Shown here: positions 25,101-34,812 of the stretch, in pieces
Layout: each line of letters starts with the position of its first letter
How positions within the stretch are numbered: position 1 is the stretch's first letter
Source of the DNA: Sistotremastrum niveocremeum HHB9708
Lineage: Eukaryota > Basidiomycota > Agaricomycetes > Sistotremastrales > Sistotremastraceae
Reading direction: 5' to 3'
Assembly (NCBI GenBank): GCA_001630475.1
Contig: KV419411.1
Span: 270,337 to 334,336, forward strand
DNA length: 64,000 nt
Notes under the pieces: generated by a model
Databases searched by the model: none
Told to the model about the DNA's origin: nothing
Seen by the model: the letters and a program-made list of their open reading frames with translations, nothing else
Translations under genes and position numbers: made by a program

Positions 25101-25463
25101 GGTTTGAACCTGCATATCGCCCGTGAAATGCGGAACCAAATAGTTTGTATATCGAGCTTGAGCTAACGGCGCCCCTGACTAAAGAAATTTCGAAGTTGAC
25201 TATTCTTTTGACTATTCTGCTTCGAGGAAGAACAGAGTCGCGTTGCTATTACCCGGACGCTATACGCTATACACTAGCGTAGGCAATAGATTCAAGCATC
25301 AAACGAAAATGACATAAAACCCTCGTTGGCTCGGTCCTTCCAGTCGTCTTCTCATCGAAGACAGAAGTTACGGAGAGCCTTCATCCCTTCTCTGCCCCAT
25401 AAAGTCATCCAAACATCCAAACCCTCTATCTCACCTTACCACACTCGCAATTCAGCTACAACA
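22156..25463. other. Unknown spliced transcription unit, copy R (minus), and dioxygenase upstream region
   Basis: Mirror partner of 17.99-19.4 kb. On the minus strand it has the TATATAAGGCGATGGGG box near 24365-24345, ATGCCCTC, and a 51-base intron 24072-24022 with GTTCGT donor and CAG/CATTCGACGTA acceptor side. CT-rich sequence (minus strand) continues to about 23 kb; its open frames show no known domain. A short TA run is near 23495. 24885-24960 is a block shared with the other dioxygenase locus. Confidence 0.5.
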
Positions 25464-26470
25464 ATGATCACGGAAAACGGAGAACACACCGCCAACAGCA
25501 TCTTCCACCCCGCCCGCCCAATCCACACACCCCCTCTCTCCCTCCTCCTAACAGCCTTCCGAGCCCTCTACACAAACCTCTCCCCATGGGCCGAAAACGT
25601 CCTTTTCTGGCGATTCTTCAGAGGAAGGAAGAACGCTCAAGCGGAGATTGAGGGTCCTTATTATGTGCTTGGTGCGCCTTTTAGGGAGGTTGCGCCTGGT
25701 AAAGCCATGTTGGCGACGAAGGAGATGATGAAAGGTTCGTATTTTGTTTCGGGATGGAAAAGAAGCTGATGGGGGATGGGGGGAGTAGAGAATCAACCGT
25801 TTTTGTTTACGGGACGTGTTACGACGACGGATGGAGAACCTATCCCCGGAGCCCTCATCGACATATGGCACGTAAGTCACCCTCCCATATATCCCCCCCC
25901 CCCAAATTAAAGTTATCAAAGGCAAACACGAACTCCCAATACTACTTCGCATCATACACCCTCCGCGGAAAACTACACACAGACCTCTCCGGGCGCTTCG
26001 AAATACTCACCGTCGCTCCAGGCGGATATCTAGGCCGCGCAGGACATTTTCATTATATCGTTACTCCGCCTAAAGAATATGGGGATCTGAATGAGGTTAC
26101 TACGCAGGCGTATGTTTGTGGGGGGAATAATGAGAAGGAGTTGGATGGGGATTTGTACGTCTCTCCGTCCTCCTTATTTCTTCTTTTTGAGGGTGTGGAA
26201 CTGATGATGGTGGGCAGTGCGAATTGGTTCAGAAAACCGCGTTATCAAAATACAGTCCAAGCATGGTCCCTCCCACCCTCCACCTCCCCCGACGAAAGCG
26301 TCAAAGGGCACTATTCATTCCCTGTTGTCAATACTCTCGATGCAGAGACGGACGAAGCGGTTAAGAGGTGGAATAAATGGTTGGAAGCTGAGGGTGCTGG
26401 GGAGGGAGTTACGATTGAGGCTGGGGGATATATGGGTACGACGTTGACGAAGAAGGGGAGGTGGTTGTGA
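25464..26470 (+). CDS. Intradiol ring-cleavage dioxygenase, copy 1
   Basis: Non-heme Fe(III) enzyme that opens catechol-type rings between the two hydroxyls; probably intracellular (no signal peptide). Exons 25464-25734, 25789-25871, 25922-26154 and 26218-26470. Recognisable blocks are EIEGPYYVLGAPFRE (first ligand Tyr), FLFTGRVTTTDGEPIPGALI, DIWHANTNSQYYFASYTLRGK, TVAPGGYLGRAGHFHYIV (the GHFHY pair supplies ligand His) and NWFRKPRYQNTVQAW. The protein lacks the long N-terminal domain of classical catechol 1,2-dioxygenases. The ATG at 25464 aligns with the start of its paralogue. The paralogue at 26791-27797 lies tail-to-tail, 320 bases away. Confidence 0.88.
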
Positions 26471-26790
26471 AACGGTGAGCTCAATGTCGGGATGAATTGG
26501 GGTCGTTCGAGAATAGTTCGAGACGTTTATTTTTTTGATAGTCATTGGTATTGTCGTTTGCATGCAATGGAAACAACAATTAATATTGCTATCGACTGAA
26601 CACTTGCTTCAGTCGCTTTTCCTAGTATTCATGTCTCGCAAGATTTGATATATCAACAACACTTGTGATTGCTTATGGGATAAAAAACGGCTACTAGACA
26701 TGTTAGAAAACATAGCCCGCATACCCCTTCATAACGAGCGAAATCCCATCGAGTCGAATCGAGTCCGCCGGCATGCGTTCCAACGAGCTC
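26471..26790. other. Spacer between tail-to-tail dioxygenases
   Basis: 320 bases holding the two 3' ends. Nothing else is seen. Confidence 0.5.
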
Positions 26791-27797
26791 TTACAACCAC
26801 CTCCCCTTCTTCGTCAACTTGATATCCATATGTCCTCCAGCTTCAACCTTCAATCCAGATCCCTCAGCTTCCAACAATTTATTCCACCGCTTCAGCGCTT
26901 CCTCAGTCTCAGCATCAAGAGAAGTAACGACAGGGAACTTGTAATGCGTTTCAACGCCTTTATCGGAAGGAACGAGTGTCCACGCATTGACCGTATTCTG
27001 ATACCTCGGCTTCCTAAACCAATTCGCACTACACCCCCATCCTCATCAATTCCATAGCCAATTAAAGACGAGGGAAGGGGAGACGTACAAATCACCATCA
27101 AGTCCTTTCGTATTATTCCCGTCACAGAGATACGACTGTGTAGTAACAGGATTCAAATCCTCATACCCTTTCGGGGGAGTGACGATATAATGGAAGTGTC
27201 CTGCGCGAGTTAAGTATGCGCCTGGAGCGACGGTGAGGACTTCAAAGCGGCCGTTTATATCTGTGTGGAGTTTGCCGCGGAGGAGGTAGTTTTGGAGATA
27301 GTATCGGGATTTGCTGTTTGCCTGTCAGTGAGAGGTTGAGGGTGAGGTGAATTTGAGGTGAAGGTATGGAGGGGTGTGAGGACTTACTTGCCACATGTCG
27401 ATGAGTGCTCCCGCGATAGGAGTTCCATCAGGAGCCGTAACACGTCCCGTAAACAAAAACGGTTGATTCTCTAATCACCCCACATCAGACAACCCCACCC
27501 TCAGATGCAACATATCATACTCGTACCTTTCATCCCCAACTGCTCCTTATTCGCCAACACAGCTCTTCCAGGTTCGATCTCTCTAAATGGCGAACCAACG
27601 ACATAATAAGGTCCTTCGATCTCAGCTTGGGGATTCTTCGTCCCTCTGAAGAATCGCCAGAAGAACATGTTTTCGGACCATGGTGCGAGGTTTATGTAGA
27701 TTGCTCGGAAGATTGTTAAGATTATTGAGAGGAGGGGTGTGGGGACGTCTCGGGCTGGGGCGAGAACGTTTACGTGATATGCTTCACCGGCGGCCAT
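26791..27797 (-). CDS. Intradiol ring-cleavage dioxygenase, copy 2
   Basis: Paralogue of the neighbouring plus-strand gene with the same exon plan. It starts MAAGEAYHVNVLAPARDVP, continues FRAIYINLAPWSENMFFWRF, EIEGPYYVVGSPFRE, and further exons carry the TLRGK-, GHFHY- and NWFRKPRYQNTV-type blocks. The last exon ends DIKLTKKGRWL, almost the same end as copy 1 (TTLTKKGRWL). Its genomic span (1,007 bases) equals that of copy 1. The pair arose by an inverted duplication that also kept upstream sequence (see 28331-28400). Confidence 0.87.
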
Positions 27798-28696
27798 GAT
27801 TCAATGCGAGTTCAGGTGTATCAATGGGGAGAGGGTAATAGTGCAGATTATAAGAGACGAGAGGACGGATGGTGGGTGTACGCGTTCACGAACGCACCGG
27901 CACCATGAGGGGTTTATGTCACGATCCTGTGATGCTAATTTGATGCTGATTGGCGGGAGCGTATTGTGGTGCTGCGTGAGCGCTGATACCCTGATGCTAA
28001 TAGTTCCTGAATTAAGAACTTGAGCCTATTCTTAATCCATCAAGATGCGCCGCTGGGCGGCGACTAAGATTAGTTCTACATCGTATGGTCGAAATGTATA
28101 ACGCCACTTGGTAGAGATTATTTTCAAATAAATTTGCGGATCGTGGAGATAACGAAAGGATGGGAAAGGCTCATTGACAACATGAGAAGAAAGTCGAGTC
28201 GTGGATACGGAAGCAAGGTCCGTTCAAAGAAATTTAAGCGAGATCGGACATATCGGAGAGAAAGAAGCAAGAGTGGAGCAGCGGCATCCCGGCAAATCAG
28301 CTCCACAAATTCCAGAGAGTAGGATACAGAAGCTAACAAACGGCGCGTTCCGGCGGCTTCTCGGCTCCGATCAAACTCAATCTTCGATCGCCCCTTTCCC
28401 TCCAAATTCGTCATAAAATCCGTAGTAATAAAGTGTTTGAGTGTGCATGAGCCCCGCTGAGCGCATCAAAGTCTTTCGCAGCACAAGCGTGTGTCAATCA
28501 AATTCATCTGCTTAACATCCGAGTTTCAAAGGATTGGAATACTGAGTGATGTGCGAAAGGGATTTTTTTGATTCTTCCCCAATAAATTGATGCAAGATGC
28601 GTAGATAACAAATAGAACGATGTCATCAAGTAACGGTAACGATATTCATAAGTATCATCGTTATATACGTGGCCGTCATCCGAGAACGAACCCCGT
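27798..28696. other. Upstream region of dioxygenase copy 2 and 3' flank of GH131 gene
   Basis: Contains a block at 28331-28400 homologous to the reverse complement of 24885-24960. The distance to the dioxygenase start is similar in both loci (about 560-575 bases). A 62-70 codon open frame covers the block on the plus strand but has no ATG. Confidence 0.5.
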
Positions 28697-30190
28697 TTAC
28701 AGGCACTAAATATTAAAATGAGCGAGACGAATGAGGATGGGAGGCAGGGGACGTACCTGAGAGTAGTAAGGGTTGGAGACCTTGCAAGTGGTTCCCGATG
28801 CGCAAGTGGTAGGTCCACTGAAAGATGAGATGAGTAACGTGGTGAAATGAGAGACGAACGAATACGCACGAGTAGCCGATACCACCGCACTGTCCGTAGT
28901 GAGTCTGAGTAGGTCCAGCAGAGGAGGAAGTAGAGGTAGTAGTAGTAGTAGACTTGGTGGTTGAAGAGGTAGTGGTCGTACTGCTAGAAGTTTTAGTCGA
29001 TGAGCTACTAGTAGTAGTAGACGACTTAGACGTCGTAGTCGAAGTGCTAGAAGAAGTAGAAGAGGTAGAAGAAGAAGTTGAAGAAGAGGTGCTTGAGGAC
29101 GAAGAAGAGGATGACGAAGAAGAAGAACCGCCTGTGCCGGGGTTGGGTCCAGCGATGGAAGTAGTGATGGGGCCTTGTTCGACGTAGATACCCGACCAGT
29201 ACCAGTCTTCAGCAGCCTTGCTGGTGTCACCGTTGGGAAGACGGAGTTGACCGATGTGCCAATCTGCAGAGTTGGTTGAGCAAGAACCGGAGACGCCGCT
29301 CTTGACGTTGACGAGAGGATCAGATCCAGTCGAAGTCCAGAGACCGAGACCGCTTCCGCCGAAGTTGATATCGTAAGCGCTGTAAGAGCACAATGCGTCA
29401 ATGAGGGATGGGGAGTGGAAGGGTAGGGTGTGCGTACAAGTTGTACCAGGTGTTAGGCTGGAGCTGGGTAGTCCATTGTCTGACACCTCCGACATCCCAA
29501 CTGAGGGTGTTATCAGTAGTCTGACCTTGTTCACCGCTGATCAAGCCGTATTTGATTTCAGTGCAGTGGCTCTGTACCATGATGAGACGGGTGTGACGCT
29601 AGTATACTACCGTACTGACCTCGAAGAAAGCGATCTGATGCTCATCGGCAGGGTCGGGAGGGTTAACGGTAGAGGTCTTCAACGAGAAGTGGTAGTAGCT
29701 GTACGTCTTCGGTCAGGCATTGATCCAACGAAATGAAGAGAGAGAGAGCTTACAGGTGACCCGTGCCGAGGTTGGCGGACGTCTGGGGAATAATCTCCGA
29801 ACGCTCCATAGTCTGACCGTTCCAGAATGAAGTTCCGTCCTACACGTATCAGTCAGTCAGTCGTCATAGAACCGAGAAGCATCAGAGACTCACAATGGTG
29901 ATTTTGATACCCTGAGCATCGGTGGTATCAGCGGGGTTCTTGTAGCTGGGGTCGACGGCGAGGTATTCAGAGGTGGCACCAGGACCGTGGATGTACCATT
30001 GCCATGGCTGGATCTCGTTTGAGAATGACCCTAGACCTCTCGTCAATAAACAGCTTAGGTAAGAGAGAGAGTATGCACATTTATCGAAGTCGGCAACGAC
30101 GAAAGAAGAGTTGAAGAAACCGTTCCAGATGACGGTTCCAGCTCTAGCGGAAGCAGCAAGCAACGAGAGGAAAGCCAAAGACGATTTCAT
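28697..30190 (-). CDS. GH131 beta-glucanase with C-terminal CBM1
   Basis: Secreted fungal glycoside hydrolase family 131 enzyme; characterised members cut beta-1,3/1,6- and beta-1,4-glucans. Signal peptide MKSSLAFLSLLAASARA, then GTVIWNGFFN, the WSFSNEIQPWQWYIHGPG block, YKNPADTTDAQGIKIT, SFWNGQTMERSEIIPQTS, DEHQIAFFESH, EIKYGLISGEQG and NTWYNFAYDINF, all GH131 hallmarks. A long Ser/Thr linker follows, then a CBM1 (HYGQCGGIGYSG...YYSQCL). A final intron leaves only Cys-Leu-stop in the last exon. Start chosen at MKSS because it opens the signal peptide; an in-frame ATG seven codons upstream also exists. At least six introns. Confidence 0.9.
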
Positions 30191-31181
30191 TCTGACGGGA
30201 GGAGTGTACAAGTAGTGGCTCGGGGGAACCTCAAAGCTCTCGAGATGCGCTCTTTATGTAGCTTGCAGTCCATGATGACGATGGCGACGAGCGACGGCTT
30301 TGAAGGGGTGTCTTTTCGGTGAAACAAAGCATAGCGTTATTGAGGTCTCAGATGATCACTAGACCTCTTGGGTAGTGCGGAGAACTGTTCGGGAAATAAA
30401 CAGTTTCGGGAAGACTGTTAAAGTGTGTTGGCTGCTCCGACCGTCGGATGAGAGGGAAGAAGCTCGGATTGGCTAAAGGACAACGAGGCTCCGGATTTTC
30501 AAGCAAAAGTTGAGAAGACTGCGTTGATTTCTCCAGATTCAGTAACCAGACGTTGTTAAGCAGACAAGGCCCGAGTTGTAAACGCTACAGGAGTATGTGA
30601 GTAGCAACTAGCGTGGCGTTAAAATCTTCGGGAGTCGATAGCAGGGAAGATCATTTTCGATCAACGTCGCTACTTCGGCGAACTTCGGCCGGAGATATCG
30701 GGCCCACCTGACCGACAAGCTCCAATAATATCCGAGAAATAAATAGACGTAGGATTGAAAGCTTCCTTCCGCTAAAATGCCTCGAAGGCGATAGGGAGAC
30801 GAAAGAGAGCCAACAAAATTTGTACTTGAATACAAAATCAGTAACGACCGACAATACTAGTATAATGTCCTTGTATCACTCGCATAAACGACCGCCAAGA
30901 CTCGCTCAGTAATCTCAAGATGAAAGCGAAATTCTTCATAACCTCAAAAATCAAATAAATTGGATAACGAACAGCGATGATGCGATATGAAAGTGTGAGA
31001 AAGCGTATGTAGTGAAGAATAGAAATCCGAGTGCGTCTGCGAGAAGGGTCAGTGGGCAAGTTTGGAGTAACTTCGATGTAAAGCTAACCTATAGTGCAAT
31101 GCATGATGGAAGGAATTGAAACACGGAGAAAGTGATGGTACGAGGCACGTTTTCGGTGATGCGGTCGAGAAGAAGAGCCAA
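30191..31181. other. Intergenic region upstream of GH131 gene
   Basis: Nearly 1 kb holding the GH131 promoter (CTCTTTATGTAGCTTG near 30250 on the plus strand) and the 3' flank of the F-box gene. No coding potential was recognised. Confidence 0.45.
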
Positions 31182-32485
31182 TCAGAATGGAGGATGCCGA
31201 CCACCAACGATGGAGAGCCAGGGGTTCTGCTCAAGCCGTTTCTCGATTGTGCAGGTTATGGGATTGGTGTAGAGATCTTGTAACACAATCCCCTGCGTCT
31301 TCCAACGATCAAGAATGGGAGTCCAACAATCCCACACATCTTTTGGAGCAGACTGCAAACAGTCTTCGTGCTCGGCGAGCAGCCGCACGTAGCGAAGGGA
31401 AGGAAATCGCTGCAGATTGACAGACTCGAGAAAGGCCCCGACGGCCGAACTCTCGCTGACAGAGTCGAAGTACATGTTTCGGAATGCGAGGGTGACGATG
31501 GATGGATGGCGATGCATGTATATCTTGGAAGCCCAGACGTAACTCTGACATCCGAATGATGTGAGGTTCGGACAGAGTTCAGGAATGAGATTTGGTTCGA
31601 AGTTGGGGATGTACTCGATGTAGAGCGATGTGAGTTGCGATCCATAGCTCTGCAAAATCTCACGAGCGTCGGCGGACGTTTTGGAAATGCCGAGGACTCT
31701 CAGGCGGGGGAGTTTCCACTGAGACACGAAACGGAAGGAGGTAAACCCTGAGAGGCTGAGTTCTTCGAGCTGTTCGAGTTCCATGGGAATACTGAAATCG
31801 CCTTGGGGTGCCTCGTTCGGAAACCGTAATGAAAGGACCTTGAGGGACCTTAGTTCAGGGATGCATCGCTGGAATGCAGTCCATTCGGAGGCGTCTTTCA
31901 TGTAGGGTCCGTTGCATTTCAGAGACCGCAAGTTAGGACAGGTACGAGCTAAATCGCTCATGAGACTGCCTGCGCGAGCTGGGAATTCGGAGAAGTCGAG
32001 GTGCTTCATTAAACAGCCATGTGTGATGTCTGGATTCCGGCCTGCGTGAGGCTGGTGCAATGCTGAGATCAACCCTGGCATCGACTTGATCGATCCAGCT
32101 AGTAGATCGTTGTACAGGAAGCCGAGCTCGTATCCTATCTGGGCCCAGGTACGACATGTATGGACGATGGCCCATTTAGTTCGCAGCCGCACTTTATACA
32201 CAGCATCTGCCTTCAATGAATACGACCTGCGCCGAACGAAGCCGCCACCATAAATTATAGTTCGAAGATCTGACAAGGATGTACTCACCATAACTGAAAA
32301 TGCGTCAGGAAATAGAGATCATCCAAGCACGTTGATGGATCGTTTGGACACCACGTCGCCTCCAGAAATATAATGCGCCATAGCTCTGGAGGCAAGTTCT
32401 TAGGCGCTGATGCTGTGCTGAGATTGAGGCTATCCAACGCTGCGCTGGCTAAATCAATGCTGAGCTGCTCCACTGCACGCCCCAT
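31182..32485 (-). CDS. F-box/leucine-rich protein, mushroom type
   Basis: Likely SCF substrate receptor. Exons 32485-32289 and 32226-31182 give 413 residues. The F-box is KNLPPELWRIIFLEATW, interrupted after THFQLW by a 62-base intron and continued by WAIVHTCRTWAQIGYELGFLY. The rest is a leucine-rich region with repeated LRSL/LEELSLSGF/LRVLGISKT units and ends PWLSIVGGRHPPF. Start at MGRAVEQL. It is divergent from the SPRY gene, with 267 bases between starts. Target unknown. Confidence 0.82.
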
Positions 32486-32752
32486 CCTGACGCTGATGTT
32501 ACTGCAGCTGAGGTATATAAGACAGGGCGAGCTCTGTCGTGCACATCGCCGTGTGGGACAAGTAGAAGAAAGACCTCGAACACAGCCATCCCGTGGGTTT
32601 GCGAGGAACACTATCCGAACTCCGACCCCGGCCGGTCGTACCCGACTATCCCCGAACCGGTCATTCCCTGACAACGTCAACTCCGATCGTCCACGCTCTC
32701 CATAAATAACACCTGTCAATCAATTGCCACTCAACTAACCGTGTCTCGAACC
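32486..32752. promoter_or_regulatory. Bidirectional promoter of F-box and SPRY genes
   Basis: 267 bases between divergent start codons. A TATATAAG word near 32513 could serve one of the genes. Confidence 0.45.
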
Positions 32753-33770
32753 ATGGACTTCTTCTCTAAATTCCACCATAAACCGACTCAACAGTATGCG
32801 CCTCCGCCTGGCGCACCACCACCTTCCCAACAATATGCACCGCCTCCTGGCCCGCCGCCATCATCTTCGAATACGTTGCCACAGTGGTCTGCGGCATCGG
32901 AGCCATCTCACCAATGGGGTCTACTCGCTGAGGCATCCGAAGATGAATTTGAGCAAGCAGAGAACTTCTGTGCACGATACGCTCTAGACACTCCTCGATT
33001 ACTCTCCTCGGAGATGATTGATCAGATAAGCATCAAGGGCGTCTCGTGTTGGACTCTGGACCCGCCTAGCCTTCAACGTTTCAGTGGCAGTATCCAACCT
33101 CGATTCGGACCTACAGTTCGCGTGATCACCACTGCGACTTGTCAAGACACTTGTATCATGAGTAATCTGCCCATCATCGGAGGATTATACTCTGTCCCGC
33201 ATGATCAAGTGGGCGTTTATTATGAAATCAAGATCAATTACATGAATGGCCTCATTGCAATAGGCCAGTCTTGCCACCGTTAAATATTTTCAGGAACCCA
33301 ATTAATGATCATCGTTTTCTATAGGTTCGGCCTGCAGGCCCTACCCAGAGTGGCGACTTCCAGGCTGGAACCGGCTCAGCGCCGGTCTTCATCTGGATGA
33401 CATGAGGCGCTTCTTTTAAGATCCAACAGGAGGCCGGGATTACTCCAGCTCAATTCAAAGCATCAGTCCAGGAGACGTCGTTGGATTCGGATATGAATTC
33501 AGAACGGGATCAATATTTTTTACATACAACGGCGAAAGACTCCCGATCGCCTTCTCAGGCGTTTATTTTCCTCATCAGAACCAAGACGTTTTTGCGGCGA
33601 TAGGCGTGGAAGGAAGAAATGACTTTGAAGTCAACTTCGGAACCGTGCCGTTTATCTGGCAGGGAGCGAATGAGGGCGGGTGGCGAATAGATGCTCATTT
33701 CGGTCAGTTGGAATCTACGGAAACTCCTACAGATGCATTGCCTTCATATCGCGAAACCGTTCGAAGATGA
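32753..33770 (+). pseudogene. SPRY-domain protein, probably interrupted
   Basis: Pro-rich N-terminus with PPPGAPPPSQQYAPPPG repeats, then a SPRY domain of the fungal Ran-binding/ubiquitin-adaptor kind: WTLDPPSLQRFSG, VGVYYEIKINYMNGLIAIG, RPYPEWRLPGWNR, PGDVVGFGYEFRTGSIFFTYNG and IGVEGRNDFEVNFG. Two oddities. The only junction that keeps the SPRY frame after LIAI uses a GC donor (AATAG/GCCAGT, intron 33263-33324). In the second exon the codon expected to be GAA in the conserved FFEDP motif is TAA (33417-33419). The frame is otherwise open to 33768. Either a host gene recently lost by one nonsense change, a read-through case, or a sequence error. Confidence 0.7.
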
Positions 33771-34000
33771 TTCATGAACCGCTGAATACCCCTCATATAT
33801 TGAGAGATATACCCCGAATGTGAATGTAATTGTACAGATGTTACAGTGACTAAGCTCGACGAATAACATGGACTTGCAATGACTATGGTACAATAGCGCT
33901 AGCATGACATAGCTGTGAGAAAACATGAAGACATAAGGTTCCGGACGACTCGCGTCTCAGAGTTCGGAAAGCGGTGTAGAGTCAATGTTTCAGGAATCAA

Positions 34001-34812
34001 TCAATAACGTGGTCCGCCGAAAGGACCGGGAGGAGGAGGGAACGAATATTGTCCGCCTGCTCCAGGCCCAGGAGGGAATTGCGGCGAATTCGAGAAAGGA
34101 GGACTGTTCGAAAGAGGAGGAGGGATCGGTTGTCCATAAGGTTGCGGTGGTAGCTGGCTCGAATATCGACCAGGAGTCGGCTGGGGTTGGCCGTATGCCG
34201 GGTATTGAGGGTTTCCTCCAGGTATTTGCGCTCCTCCGGGTATCTGTGATGGATACTGGCCGGGGAATGGCTGAGGGTATTGGGCTGGTGGTACGTTTCC
34301 TCCAGGATAACCGGATGGACTCGAAGCGGAAGAGAAGGGCGAGTTTAGGGGAAGGTTGGGCGAGGGATAGGATTGAGGGTATGCTCCTGGGGGCGGCATT
34401 TGAGGTATACCTCCATGATGAGGCGGTGGAAGAGGTTGTGCAGGAACTCCAAATGGCGCTGGCGCTCTAGGACCACCGGTATAAGGCTTTCTAGGCCCTC
34501 TTGCACGGTATGGGCCACTGTCAAATGGCACGATCCTCATCAACAACAAGATAGGTTAACCATACGTGAGACTCACGAAGCCTCCAACGTTGAGGGCTCG
34601 TTATCACCGTATCGACTATTCGAAGTTCAAGACAGATAGGATGGCAATTATGGGCATGATTTACTCATCAGAATCTTCTCCGGGTAAACCGTACGGGTTG
34701 CCAGGATGAGATGGAGAGTTTGAGGATCCGTATCCGGAACTAGAAAGCGTAAACAGTGGAAATGAGCCTCCGTTCGCGAAGCATTAAAAACGGGGAGGAC
34801 AGACCTCGACAT
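34001..34812 (-). CDS. Pro/Gly/Tyr/Gln-rich protein, long member of the mini-gene family
   Basis: Function unknown. Four exons, all joined in phase 2: 34812-34805 (ATGTCGAG only), 34739-34665, 34615-34577 and 34535-34001, giving 218 residues. The N-terminus reads MSSSGYGSSNSPSHPGNPYG, then acidic EDSDD, then a basic core GPYRARGPRKPYTGGPR, then a long low-complexity region of Pro/Gly/Gln/Tyr (PQPFPGQYPSQIPGG style). No signal peptide or membrane segment. The 8-base first exon, the phase-2 introns and the RARGPRKP core match the mini-genes at 40.9-49.5 kb, so this may be the parent or a longer paralogue. Convergent with the SPRY gene. Confidence 0.6.
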
